This document shows positions 38,362 to 48,972 of a stretch of DNA of 64,000 nt, in pieces (the first letter of the stretch is position 1; each line of letters starts with the position of its first letter). A model generated the notes under the pieces. It had not been told where the DNA came from. It did no database searches and saw nothing but the letters and a program-made list of their open reading frames with translations. Source of the DNA: Entamoeba invadens IP1 (lineage: Eukaryota > Evosea > Mastigamoebida > Endamoebidae); NCBI RefSeq assembly GCF_000330505.1, contig NW_004191902.1:179236-243235 (forward strand), in the 5' to 3' direction. A program made the translations under genes and the position numbers.

Positions 38362-41091
38362 TTAACAAACAATGTCAAAACAGTCATCATAAAACTTTAC
38401 ATCAGCAAATTTGGTCTTGAAAATCGCATTGATCTGGTCAAACTTGTCCAACAACTCTTTGCCTGGCTCAACCAAATCTTTTTTGTACTGTTGGATAATT
38501 TTCAGTTGTTCCATACTCGGCTCACTCAAATCAACTTCCTTGAAAAATTCAAATTTCTGTTCGTCTGTTAACATCATAAATCGACTTGGAGATACTAAAC
38601 ACGTCCTTTCCTCATCGTTCCCCACTTTCCCCAATATAAGTCGCGCCTCGTCGGGTATGTCTTCCTTCAAACTTCGGATGAACTCAACATTTGCTTTATA
38701 CAACTCTTTCATTTGGGCAATCTCCCCTTTCATTTGTTTAATAATTTCGCACAACTCTTTTTTGCACTCCCCTTTGAATTGGAAGAACTCCCCCAATTTG
38801 CACACAAGATATTGCTTCACTCCACTCACATTTATCGCTTTCAAACATAATTTCAAAAGTCCCGCACTCGGATCCTTTGAAAAGACCAGCGCCAAAACCG
38901 CTTCCAACTGGTCTTCATTCTCAATCACTTTCAGCACGTTATACACAACATTAATCAAGCTTTCCTGAATTTGACTCGACGTCTCTCCCGTCTTCATGAA
39001 ATCAACAAACTCGTCGCACACCAAATTCTGAATCACCATAAACGGATCGTCCTTTGTGAACGACTCAATGACCGTCAAATACACACTGGACTCTATCAAG
39101 TCGTTGTACCTTTTAATCAGTGAATCAAGTAACTTTGTTTTTTCCTCCACGCACAAAAATTGAATTGCATGAGAGCTTGTCCTCACAATAACATCTCCAA
39201 TATCCTCTTGAAGTACTTCAACACTCTTTTTATGGGATGTGTTGTCTCTTGTGTATTCTTCGTATGACAAAAAAACATCAGAAAACTTCGCCTCGTTTTT
39301 CATTTTGACAAGTAATTTTGGGGGTACCAATTGTAAAGCACCGCCAACAACAGTAAACCAGTTGTTTCCATTTCTGATAAAGGCGATGTTGTCGTTTGTG
39401 ATTAACGCCTTCAGCACAAAGCGTTTTCCAAATTCGTTGTATTCATCTTTAACTTCAAAGTGCATTGGCCGTTTTGTTGTTGCATAAATCTCGGTGTTCT
39501 GTTCGTACGTGAAAACCTTTCCAATAAACGTTTTGCAAATTTCGTTGATCACGATCTTAGGCTCATCGATTGGTGTGAAGTTCAACTCGCACATTGAAAT
39601 GCCGTTCTTCTTTGCAAGCAGCACTACCCCGTTTTCGCTCATTAATAACAGTGACACAAGTTCTGAAACATCAACAGACCGTGGTGGAAATCTTGAGAAC
39701 ACCTCACTCGTTTTCGCAAGTGGACAGGAGGTTTCTCCTTCTTTCAACAGTGATGCCACAATGAAAATGGCGTTTGTGATTTTCTTATCGTCGCTCGACG
39801 CTGTCGAGTGATACGACAATTCGACCTTCCCCAATTTCGTCTGGATGTTCACGGATTTAACCACAGAGTCGCCAATGACTTTTTTGACTCGTTCTGACTT
39901 TCCCAGTATCGAGTAGACCAAGTTGATACTTTGCGGTCCCAACATCACCACAGTATTCTCTTCTATACTGCCGTATTGCGGTAAAACGTATGAACAGAGT
40001 AACATACACAACTTCTGTGTGACAACCTTAAACCCAAACTTAGTAGTAATCTCGTTGAGTAAATAGAGTAATGCGTATGTGTTAAGGTCTTCATCGAAAG
40101 CGCCGTTTTCATTCATAGTAAACGAAAGAGGAGTATCGAAAAAGTCGGTGAGTTTAACAACAGTGTTAATCCCCGACTTAAGTCCCTTTAAGATGTCATT
40201 GACTACAAGAGACACATCTTCCAAACTCATTTCAAGGCCACTTTGGGCCAACCCGATCACCTCAAACGCGTTTCTATCGACAACAGAAAGTTTCTTTGCT
40301 TTGTTGTCAGTCCTTGTCTCTTTCTCTGCACAACATCCAAGATAGCAAAAAACCGCCTTATCTACAACCGCTCGTTCCACCTTTGCAATCTCATCACCAC
40401 TCAATTTGACGTCATTGAAAACGCATAATTTCAAAACGGCAATCACCGTTCTCAGTCGGACTGTTGGATCCTCTTGAGTGAGGCAAAAGTCAAGAGCCTG
40501 GACAAGTTGATTGTGGGCGATTTTGAGCACTCGGTACTCAAAATGAGAGAAAAAGATTGCGAGGAGGGTCGGAACGGTGGCATTGAAAGGGAAGGAAAAA
40601 AGAGGGGAAGGGATGTTGGAAAGGACTCGGAGAAGTTGGTTGGGCATCCCAGCCACCTTCTTTTCGAGTAACTCTCCAAACACCACAAAGAACATTTCCC
40701 ATGGGAAGTCGGTGGTGCACTCTCGTGGGATTGTTGGTGGTACTGGCGGCACACTTTTCACTGTAATTGTTTGCTTTGGGAATAACACAAAATTACTGAT
40801 CTTTCGCGAATGAAAGATCTTGTCAATCAAATCTGGAAATCCAATATACAAATTGCCTGGAACAGAGAACTGTGAAGAGATTGTTTCAAGAAAGTCATGA
40901 ACGGAAAGACTGGTGTCAACAGTGTATGGGACGCTCACGCCATTGATGTTCAATGTCACAGGAAGGTGGAATGATTTGAAAGAGTTGTTCGACTGGGGCA
41001 CGGAGTTGACAAACATGTCACAGTAAGTGGCCAACCGTGAAGGGTCACTCTTGATCTTTTCAAGAAAAAGTTTCATATTTTCGGTGTTCAT
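38362..41091 (-). CDS. Large uncharacterised protein (909 aa)
   Basis: Intronless. The N-terminal part (~40-115) has a ubiquitin-like strand pattern (FHLPVTLNINGVSVPYTVDT, then FVLFPKQTITVKSVPP). The rest is mostly helical, with many Leu-rich segments suggesting ARM/HEAT-like stacking. Near residues ~535-620, VLKALITNDNIAFIRNGNNW and then FSDVFLSYEEYTRDN faintly recall the C-lobe of ubiquitin-specific proteases, but without the catalytic His, so that is only a suggestion. No signal or membrane segment. I do not recognise a family with confidence. It is transcribed toward the kinase gene with a 243-bp gap. Confidence 0.7.
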   Translation of the reverse strand: MNTENMKLFLEKIKSDPSRLATYCDMFVNSVPQSNNSFKSFHLPVTLNINGVSVPYTVDTSLSVHDFLETISSQFSVPGNLYIGFPDLIDKIFHSRKISNFVLFPKQTITVKSVPPVPPTIPRECTTDFPWEMFFVVFGELLEKKVAGMPNQLLRVLSNIPSPLFSFPFNATVPTLLAIFFSHFEYRVLKIAHNQLVQALDFCLTQEDPTVRLRTVIAVLKLCVFNDVKLSGDEIAKVERAVVDKAVFCYLGCCAEKETRTDNKAKKLSVVDRNAFEVIGLAQSGLEMSLEDVSLVVNDILKGLKSGINTVVKLTDFFDTPLSFTMNENGAFDEDLNTYALLYLLNEITTKFGFKVVTQKLCMLLCSYVLPQYGSIEENTVVMLGPQSINLVYSILGKSERVKKVIGDSVVKSVNIQTKLGKVELSYHSTASSDDKKITNAIFIVASLLKEGETSCPLAKTSEVFSRFPPRSVDVSELVSLLLMSENGVVLLAKKNGISMCELNFTPIDEPKIVINEICKTFIGKVFTYEQNTEIYATTKRPMHFEVKDEYNEFGKRFVLKALITNDNIAFIRNGNNWFTVVGGALQLVPPKLLVKMKNEAKFSDVFLSYEEYTRDNTSHKKSVEVLQEDIGDVIVRTSSHAIQFLCVEEKTKLLDSLIKRYNDLIESSVYLTVIESFTKDDPFMVIQNLVCDEFVDFMKTGETSSQIQESLINVVYNVLKVIENEDQLEAVLALVFSKDPSAGLLKLCLKAINVSGVKQYLVCKLGEFFQFKGECKKELCEIIKQMKGEIAQMKELYKANVEFIRSLKEDIPDEARLILGKVGNDEERTCLVSPSRFMMLTDEQKFEFFKEVDLSEPSMEQLKIIQQYKKDLVEPGKELLDKFDQINAIFKTKFADVKFYDDCFDIVC

Positions 41092-41238
41092 TGGTGTGTT
41101 TTGAAGTTTTGCTCTTTTTGAAGTTCAAAAAGCTTGAGGTTTGTGTATGATTTTTTTTAAATTCATTGTATCACTGTATTAGACATTATATTATATTAAT
41201 CCATTCTAAAGATACTCCAATAAAAAAAAATGATTTAA

Positions 41239-41760
41239 TTATTGGAAATAAGGGGGGTACGAAATAATGCCTCTAACCCCTTTCAAACCGTCTTTTGTCA
41301 ATTCCATGATCATACAGAGCTTCGGATCGCACTCGAAAAATGAGTGCACATCATAGTCGATTGACTGAACGAATCCAAATCTGGAATACAAATGGGTGTC
41401 TCCAAATACAGTGATGTGTGGAAATTTCATTTCCTTAGCTCTTTTGATGAGCTCTCTCACTAGTGCAGATGCTATTCCTTTTCTCTGTTTTTCGCGTGTG
41501 GTTGCAACCGGCCCAAGGACTAAACTCTCCACTTTATTCTCTCCGTCAGTGATCCACATTTTACTTGCGATGGCATATCCCACTATTTTTGAGTTTTCTG
41601 TTGCGACAACAGATAATTCTTTGATATAATTCTCTGATTTTCTGATATCGTTAATAATGTCTTGTTCCCTTCCGCAGGTGTGTTCCGCATGTGCGAACGC
41701 GTTTTTTACAATTTCGTATATTTGTGGGTAGTCTTCTTGTTGTTCTGTTCTAATTTCCAT
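41239..41760 (-). CDS. GNAT-family N-acetyltransferase
   Basis: Intronless, 173 aa. The acetyl-CoA site is plain: VESLVLGPVATTREKQRKGI (about 74-93), where REKQRKGIASAL corresponds to the Q/RxxGxA pyrophosphate loop of GNATs. Downstream, FPHITVFGDTHLYSRFGFVQ matches the last strands of the bacterial YhbS-like subgroup, whose members read GPxxVxPxxQ and YYxRFGF. It transfers an acetyl group from acetyl-CoA to an amine; the acceptor is unknown. The close likeness to prokaryotic proteins suggests acquisition by lateral transfer, frequent for metabolic genes in Entamoeba. Confidence 0.85.
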   Translation of the reverse strand: MEIRTEQQEDYPQIYEIVKNAFAHAEHTCGREQDIINDIRKSENYIKELSVVATENSKIVGYAIASKMWITDGENKVESLVLGPVATTREKQRKGIASALVRELIKRAKEMKFPHITVFGDTHLYSRFGFVQSIDYDVHSFFECDPKLCMIMELTKDGLKGVRGIISYPPYFQ

Positions 41761-41843
41761 TCAATTATTATTACTTATTCGAGATGCATCCAAACAAGTA
41801 CTTATTGAGTCATGTCTAATAACATTTCAAAAAACAATAAAAA

Positions 41844-43196
41844 TTAGTCGACAAAGGAATTGAATACCGAAAACATTTTGGATGAAGCCTGGTGTGCCGT
41901 TCTATTTCTTTCGCTCTATTAATTACTTCCTCTGTTATTCTATACATTTAGAACCCAACAAACTTCCGGTGCCGCATCAAATAACATAAATGTTTGATTA
42001 CACGTATCGTCCAACTGAAGCACTGACGCTCTATTCCCGCATCTATAACAATAATTCGGTGCAGACCATACTGTGCAGACTTTATTATTCAACTTCCATT
42101 CAAATCCCTCCATCACTATTTGATGGGCTCTCGCCACAAAGTCCAATTTGTTCACCAGCAGAAATTCGTCAACCGCTTTTTGTCCAAAGAGATATCCAGC
42201 TCCTCGAATCGATGGTTTCCACGTCTCAACGTCATTATCAGGGTCGGACCACATCAAGTCGCACATCGATCCGCTCGCAGGGGCTTCGTGCAGTCGGTCT
42301 AATTTAGCAATCTACTCGTTACTAATTAATGTATAGTATAATATAGTATAATTTACTATTAATCACTCGTCGACGATATAGTATTAAATAATACTATTTA
42401 ATACTATATATAATAGTAAAAATGTTATACTATATCTTAATAATAAATATACTAACAAACGTCGTCAATAGTTTTGATCTCGGGGGAAAGCCCACCATGG
42501 ACACATACGATCTTCCCGTCGATGACAGCAGAGAGCGAAAGCATATCAAACAAGTCGCAACACATTTTCCACATCTCAGGACTCCCAAATTTTTTGAGGC
42601 ATTCCTCATAGAAGCCATATGTCTGTGAGATCTGTCGCGTTTCATGGTTTCCACGTAATAAAGTGATTCGTTTGGGGTATCGTATTTTGAGTGCCAGGAG
42701 GAGTTGGAAGACTTCGATCCCGTTAACCCCGCGGTCGACAAAGTCGCCCATGAAGATGTAGTTTGTCTCTGGGACTCTTCCTCCGACTCTAAAAAGCTCT
42801 AACAAATCGGGAAATTGGCCGTGCTCACTGTTATTCTATAATTATAGTATAATTATACTACATTTTTGATTGAATAGTTTAGAATATAGAATATAATTAT
42901 TATATATATAATAATATAATATTATAATAATAATATATTAATAATATAATTATAATAATATAAGAATAATATAAAGTTATAATATTATAATATTATAGAA
43001 TATAGTTTATTTTAAGCAAAGTGAAAAAAACACAAACCAAATCGCCACAAATGGTGACGGGAAGAGCAATTGAAACGACGTTCTTTTCTGCTAATAACAC
43101 TTCCTTTGCTTTTGGGTAGAAAACTTCTTTAAATATTTGTTCAGTGACGAAATCGCCTTGCCAGAGTTGTTCCAAGTACTTGTCGATGCCACTCAT
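41844..43196 (-). CDS. PP2A/PP6-type Ser/Thr phosphatase, four exons
   Basis: Proposed exons 43196-43038, 42823-42461, 42311-41964 and 41915-41844, all phase 0, give 313 aa. Introns are 214, 149 and 48 nt and each opens with GTTTGT. The metal-binding signature motifs are present: GDLHGQF (made across intron 1), [33 protein letters not shown], and [20 protein letters not shown] and [11 protein letters not shown] place it in the PP2A/PP4/PP6 group rather than PP1 or PP2B. Exon 4 reads [20 protein letters not shown] and ends FVD; the usual C-terminal TPDYFL tail (methylated and bound by regulatory subunits in PP2A) is missing. Intron 1 seems to end in GAG. The exon-4 choice is my best fit; alternative acceptors exist. 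Confidence 0.85.
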
Positions 43197-43364
43197 ATTT
43201 TCTTTTTAATTTTCAGTTTCTTTTTCTTCTTCATATCCCGTCGTTCCGCATCAATTTTCAAAATCTTAGTCCTTTTTATACTCGAATCACTATGACTCCA
43301 TCTAAGATTTTATTAATACAATTTTTTTCGGTTTTGTGGAGAAGAAAAAAGGAAACTCAAAAAG

Positions 43365-45527
43365 ATGATGAAAGGTTACACTTTCAAGCCTATTCCACTC
43401 TTCTCTAATAACAAAGCTTTAACTGATACTATTGCTAAGAACGATATTAAACAAATCATTTTCACGCCTCCATCCGTTCTCATTCGGCTCGACAACGACT
43501 GCATTTTAACCTTCAAAAGTAACGTTTGTCTCTTGACGCAGAGTATAGTATATTAATAGTTAAATGTACTATATTTATAATACAGTTTTGTGGAGTGAAG
43601 GGAGTCACCCATAGGGCGCGTTGCTCCGGTTGGACCAGCTGACGACCGCGACGAAATTTGTTCTGTTTGACAAACAACATGGAGTTGTCATACGAAGTGG
43701 AGAGGACAAAAGACTTGTCTTCAATATTTTGGCAAATGACCAAATCTTTTCGGCGCAGTCGAAGATCATACTCAACATCCCTTTCAAGAAGACTGACGAA
43801 CTTTTTGTCTACCACCACCCGACGGACTTGTTTGTGTTTTGTGGATATGACTCGTTTGAGGCGATCGAGAATGATGTACTATATTATATAGTTTATTAAT
43901 AGAACAGTAAAATAGTTTGGAAGAGTTTAAGAGGATTCTAACCTTCAGCGTTATCTTCATCTCGTTTAAGGAATCCCAAGTGATTTACAGGATCAATTAC
44001 AACATTGTTTATCTCAACACATTGGGGGATGAATGTGATAGAACGCAGATGTGTACATTTAAAGTGATCAGTGAACCCCCGGTCGAGATCTTAGTTTCCG
44101 GGCCAATACTTCATTTAAAAAAATTGGGGAGCTCGTTGGTAGCTTTAAAAATAGTTTCGAAAGATAAAAGTAACTATTCTGTTTATGATATGGCGCTCAA
44201 TGTATTACAAGATATCCCTTTTATTCATAACTCACATCAAATTTATTTACTGCAAAGATATAACGATCTCGTCGCTATTCAACCAAATGGTGACGTGTAC
44301 ATTTTAAACACCACATTTGCTCTGCCTATGCCTATCAAAATCGACTGCAAATTCAATCTCCCAAATGAGAGGTTCTCACTTTTTGTAGATAATGACGTCA
44401 TCATCACACTAACACATGACCTCGTTTCGTACTTCTCACTCAAAACGAAAAGCGCAATAGGACAAACGAAGATTGAAGGGAAATTCAATCCCTCAACAAT
44501 CATCCCGTGGCGGAACGAAACGAATCTTGGCCTCTATGACACCACGAATCACTTTTTCTATCAAATCGTTCCGACAACGAAAGTCTTAGTCATCTCAAGC
44601 AAAAAAATCCCGATGATCGAAGCAATCGACGCTTCGTTCGCAGAAACGCTGAAAAAGTTATGGAAGGTGCCACGTCATTTTGTTGACACGTTTTTGAGTG
44701 AAATGCAGAGTGTGACGCTGTTCATGTGTCTTCCCCGTGAAAAACATTTTGTTGACTTAACGGTGGACCGCATGAAAAAAGAAAAAATGACTTATACTTG
44801 TACTATTCAAATACTAACAACTAACTTAAATAATTTCCTTGAGAAAGTCGAGGCGCATGGGGACGAAACTAAACTTATAGAAAAAGAACTATATATTACT
44901 TTTGGCGAAACGGTTGTTGTCTCACAAAAGGCACAACGAGAACTCGGATTAATGAGATTTGAGAAACTGGGCGCAATCTGCCGAAAAACATTTTTGAAAG
45001 ATCCCAGCCAGATTTTGTTATTTGTCTCTCAACTCAAAAAAGTCGGATTCGACAGGCAACAGGCAACACACATCGTTTCGCACATTTACACGACTTTTCT
45101 TTCTTCGTTTTCGCAAAGTGAATTATCAGATGATCAAAAACACGTGATCTCCGTGTTATATTTAGTTCTCTATGGCGTCGATAACATTTTGAACAAAACT
45201 AAAACATTTTCTAAAACAAATTTCTTCCCACAATCACAAGAACGAAGTGTCGTCCACTTTGAAAAGATGATGAACGTGATTGACGTCATTCGGGATAATT
45301 CGGTTTTCGGCTACGACCAAAATTGGTGGTTTGAGGCTTATCTCAAAACGTTGACGTTTTTACTTTTGCAAAACGATACTGATACTTTTATGAAAATCTT
45401 GAAGAGAAATAACAAAGAAGTCCAACAAAATATTGTTGAGGAAATTTTGAGCAATTTGATCCTCGATAATTCGGGAAATGGGGAAAACAGAAATTTCTTG
45501 ATGAAATTGTTGGCAGAGGAGGAGTAA
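43365..45527 (+). CDS. Possible RMC1/Mic1-like protein, about three exons
   Basis: Proposed exons 43365-43523, 43615-43875 and about 43926-45527, about 674 aa. Intron 1 (91 nt) begins GTTTGTCTC and ends TAG. For intron 2 the donor is either GTACTA after codon GAT at 43875 or a GTTTGTG further upstream; the acceptor GAG at 43925 keeps the frame. The N-terminal half shows beta-propeller-like strands (LFVFCGYDSFEAIE, NIVYLNTLGD, LVALKIV), the C-terminal half is alpha-helical. This layout and some strand patterns resemble RMC1/C18orf8, the partner of the MON1-CCZ1 Rab7 exchange factor, but the match is weak. Alternatives: another propeller-solenoid trafficking protein. Role in endolysosomal traffic is inferred. 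Confidence 0.5.
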
Positions 45528-45773
45528 ATGATTAGTATAATTTAATTAAAAACTGGTTTTTTTGAAAACATTTTTACGGTATTAATAATATATAGAATTA
45601 TTAACTATACTATTAATATGCTATATCACAATTAAATACTGTACTATTATATAGTTTTAAAAATAACAATGTTTCACATTTTAATAATTTGTCATTATTC
45701 ACGAGATTAAAACTAGCGGAACGAAAGTACTTTTAAGAAGCAAAAATGACATGAAAAGCATCGAACTTGCGAA

Positions 45774-46415
45774 ATGAGCTACGCAATGGGAGTGACCAAG
45801 GTACCAGCCGAGGTCAAGAAAGATGTAAAGACGGAGCAAGAGTGGACATTAATTGAGAAAAAGCAAACACACTCAATTTACTTTGGCGAGATGAGAAAAA
45901 CAAAAGACAAGGCGCTCCTTGTCCGAATGGAGTGCCAGCTCGGTAAAGCCACACCCGAAGAGGTCTTTCAGGTTCTGAGCGACAACAAGTACCTCTCAGA
46001 GAAAGGATTATTCGAGATGAAAGCACAGGACTTTTGCGACACGGCACAAAATGAGACGCAGCTCAGATTAATTTCGAGCATTTTCCACTTTAAGCCGCGA
46101 GAAGCTGTCGTCAGCCTCAAACGCGAGATCAACGAAGATAAATCGATTTGCGCGGCAACAATAATCAGCATTGAAAACGAAGAGGTGCACCAGGGCAACA
46201 TTAAGGTGTGCTTCAGGCCGTCAAGTGTAGTAGCTTCAAAAGTTAACGAAGTTAGTAATGTAAGTACAATTGCTGTAATAAACATGGACATGCAGGCAGG
46301 TTGGGTTCCGAAAAACGCGTTTGGGAATCACATTCTCAAGCGGATCTCTCGGCAGATCATCTCAAATTTCGTTGCATCGGTCAATGGGTATCAGAGGTGG
46401 AAAAATGCGAAGTGA
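45774..46415 (+). CDS. START domain protein
   Basis: Intronless, 213 aa. The middle strand (RLISSIFHFKPREAVVSLKR, ~99-118) and the end (INMDMQAGWVPKNAFGNHIL, then helix RISRQIISNFVASVNGYQRW) are typical of START domains, where the last strand reads D-x-x-G-x-(I/V)P and leads into the long helix that lids the lipid cavity. It diverges widely from the START protein at 16210-16899. It probably binds and carries a lipid in the cytosol. ATG at 45774 is the first in frame, directly after GCGAAATGAGC. Confidence 0.8.
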   Translation: MSYAMGVTKVPAEVKKDVKTEQEWTLIEKKQTHSIYFGEMRKTKDKALLVRMECQLGKATPEEVFQVLSDNKYLSEKGLFEMKAQDFCDTAQNETQLRLISSIFHFKPREAVVSLKREINEDKSICAATIISIENEEVHQGNIKVCFRPSSVVASKVNEVSNVSTIAVINMDMQAGWVPKNAFGNHILKRISRQIISNFVASVNGYQRWKNAK

Positions 46416-47724
46416 ACTATTTTCACATATTGTGTGTTTAAACATAATCAGATATTCACGATTTGGTTTTGGTCACTTAGTTGTTCCCATCGATCTTTGA
46501 ACAACAATCGATGTTTTCAATACACAAGTTTTAGTGTCGAAAAACAATTCAAAAGGCTAAAAAGATCAAATTGTTCAAAAATCCATTGCAGATTATACAA
46601 AAAGAACAACAACCAACCGAACTTCACAATACATCTACTTATCTTGTGCTGTGAAACACCGGACAACGTATCGTTTGTCAATTTTGTCTGTGTTCAAATT
46701 CCTTTTTTGAGTGTAAAAATTGAATAAAAAATCCTTTATGATCTAAAATAAAAACACAATTTTCATTTATATTGTTGTTATGCGTTTTAATCTTAAAGAC
46801 ACCTTATTTTGACCATTCATTTTCATATAGTTTATTATAATTCAATTAAACTATACATATAGGTTTCAGTCCATGTCATTTACCAAACATTATTTTTGCG
46901 GTTATTTGGTCACAACCAACTAAACAGAAGAAATGGAGATTTCATTGTTTTTAAAAAATATATTTTTTTCATTTTTTAAATATACGAATTGTCTAAAACA
47001 GTATTTCTTTACATCTTCTTTTAATTTTAATTTTACTTTTAATTTTAATTATATTTCAATGATAAAACAAACAACCAAACTACAGTTCTTTTGTTTTTGT
47101 AATAGTAAACACGTTGACGTTGTTTGCACTTAAAATTTGATTCAATTTTTTTCTACTTTCCCATAAAAAATAAAAAATCAATTGTACAGTAGGGAAAATG
47201 AACCTTAGCCCAGGAAATGTACTTTAGCCCAAAGAAATTACTATATTTTTCTTTAAAAACACGGGTTTTTACTAAAAAACAAATATTTAAGAAAATTGAC
47301 TTTTATTTAGATATAGTTTATTATTTTAATATAACAATAAAAAATAATTAGTTTTTCTATGGGCTAAGGTTAATTTCCTGGGCGAAGGTTTAATGGCCCT
47401 ACTGTAATTTCTTGAGTGATCTAAAACATCATTGTTGATGGTTAAAACCTAATCAACTTTGTTAATCTAATCATTATGTATTTTAAATGGCTTTTTTGAC
47501 CACATGTAATAATATAAAGTACATTCCTTTTTAATCTTATCTGATTTGTTCAAATGGCATTTCATGAAAAACTTAATAAGCAATGATCTTCCCGATGTAT
47601 CACATATCAGTGACGAATTATCATCTTGTTGTTCCTTTTTCATATAAAAATAAGTTAGTTAAAAGGTGAACGTTTCGTAAAAACGAATTATTAAAATGCC
47701 AAATTAAAAACCTTTTTGAAAGTT
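46416..47724. other. Intergenic region with MITE
   Basis: 1.3 kb between convergent genes. It contains the 218-bp MITE at 47187-47404. The ORFs at 46434 and 46933 are compositionally like non-coding DNA and are not called. Confidence 0.5.
47187..47404. mobile_element. MITE, 218 bp, TA-flanked
   Basis: Left end CAGTAGGGAAAATGAACCTT, continuing AGCCCAGGAAATG and TTTAGCCCAAAGAAA. The right end inverted reads CAGTAGGGCCATTAAACCTT, then CGCCCAGGAAATT and CCTTAGCCCATAGAAA. The inverted ends pair over about 57 bp with few mismatches, and both sides are flanked by TA (47185-47186 and 47405-47406). The 8-bp ends CAGTAGGG are exact. These are the marks of a non-autonomous Tc1/mariner-type element. The AT-rich centre has no ORF. 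Confidence 0.9.
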
Positions 47725-48039
47725 TTATTTATTAGATAAATAATTATCGTAAGCCTTTGTGATTATTCGAATACAATTGGGAATATCAAGGAATCCTTTT
47801 GGATATTTGATGACATCAGCAAACGTTTCAAACGTGTAACAATAAAAATAATGAAGAGAATTGAGAAAACAATTGTTACCTTTTGAAAAATAAATTTGTC
47901 GACGTTCTTGTTTTTGTCTTGGATCTTTCTCTTCTTTCTTTTGAAATAAAACCAAATATGAAAGACTTCCCATTTCTTTAATGATCTTTGCTCTAACCAA
48001 CGAAATAAAACTGAAAAGGGACAACAATAGAAACAGCAT
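47725..48039 (-). CDS. Small putative secreted protein (uncertain)
   Basis: ORF of 104 aa with a convincing signal-peptide-like start (MLFLLLSLFSFISLVRA) followed by basic and aromatic residues and two cysteine-bearing segments (NNCFLNSLHYFYCYTF, DIPNCIRI). It resembles no family I know. It is separated by 86 bp from the divergent HTH-like gene. Base composition is close to non-coding, so it may be a chance ORF. Confidence 0.42.
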   Translation of the reverse strand: MLFLLLSLFSFISLVRAKIIKEMGSLSYLVLFQKKEEKDPRQKQERRQIYFSKGNNCFLNSLHYFYCYTFETFADVIKYPKGFLDIPNCIRIITKAYDNYLSNK

Positions 48040-48125
48040 AATAACATTATACCTATTTTTAACATGAAAAACTAATTTATCCCTTTTGTTCTCGTTTTAG
48101 AATAATGTTTTCGGCTCTTATTTAA

Positions 48126-48479
48126 ATGATTGAACTTGTTAATAGTCCACCTAAGATGTCCACATTCACTCCAACAGATAAAAGTCTCTATGAAGTTTTA
48201 TTTTCTCTCTCTTATAAAGAAAAGGTTTCATCGTCACCAGTGAATCAAAAGAAACCACGGACATCTAAAAAGAATGTCCGAAAGACTAAAAAACGGTGGG
48301 ACAACAAATTGAAAGCAGAGGCAGTCAAAAAAGCTGATGAACTTGGGTTGACTCACGCAACTATCTTTTTACAAAAAATGCAACCAGAACATTTCGCCAA
48401 ACTTTGCCCAAGTACTTTACAATATTGGGTCAGACAGTGTGATCATCAGAGAACAACTTTTGGATTTCTGGACGCGTGA
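48126..48479 (+). CDS. HTH-like basic protein
   Basis: ORF of 117 aa (or 107 aa from the second ATG at 48156, MSTFTPTDK). A basic patch (KKPRTSKKNVRKTKKRW, ~42-58) leads into a helical region KLKAEAVKKADELGLTHATI ending with LCPSTLQYWVRQC (~93-105). The sTLqyWvr ending is the recognition-helix signature of psq/CENPB or homeodomain-like HTH folds as used by transposases and insertion-sequence proteins. No catalytic domain follows. Probably a small DNA-binding protein, perhaps derived from a transposase N-terminus. Confidence 0.55.
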   Translation: MIELVNSPPKMSTFTPTDKSLYEVLFSLSYKEKVSSSPVNQKKPRTSKKNVRKTKKRWDNKLKAEAVKKADELGLTHATIFLQKMQPEHFAKLCPSTLQYWVRQCDHQRTTFGFLDA

Positions 48480-48972
48480 AGATTGTTGAATAAAATAGAG
48501 TTAATTATTATATTATTCATTATATCCTTTTTAACCATTTTCATATAACTCACTGGACTTCATTATATTACAGTTAGTTATCTGAATTCTGTTCTAAAAT
48601 TGGGTTATTATTATTTATAATATGTTCAATTAAATATATAATATAAATAGAACTTGAACTAATAATAGAACTTCATGTTCAAACCTATTTTAAGTATTAT
48701 TCTTTCTTCTTCTTTTTTAACTATCTTAAAAATTTTATTTTTCAGATTACAAGTCTGGTGGAAGTTTCATTTTAATTTATTTTAATTACTTGTTCCAATA
48801 AAAATAGATAGAATGGTATTGCTTATCAATAGACATAACATTTAAATACTCAGCAGTCATTACCGTTGAAATTAAGCATACAAAAAAACATTCCATTAAA
48901 TAAATAATAATAAAATCATAAGTTAACTTCTAATTTATTTATTTGTTAAAATAAACTATGGTAATGACTCTA
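48480..48972. other. Intergenic region
   Basis: About 490 bp between convergent genes, AT-rich, with no ORF, RNA gene or clear repeat. Confidence 0.5.

Noticed and set aside
46434..47133. Two ORFs (97 and 66 codons)
   Set aside because: Composition is like the surrounding spacer, no family resemblance, and one consists mostly of Phe/Asn/Lys codons from T/A runs.
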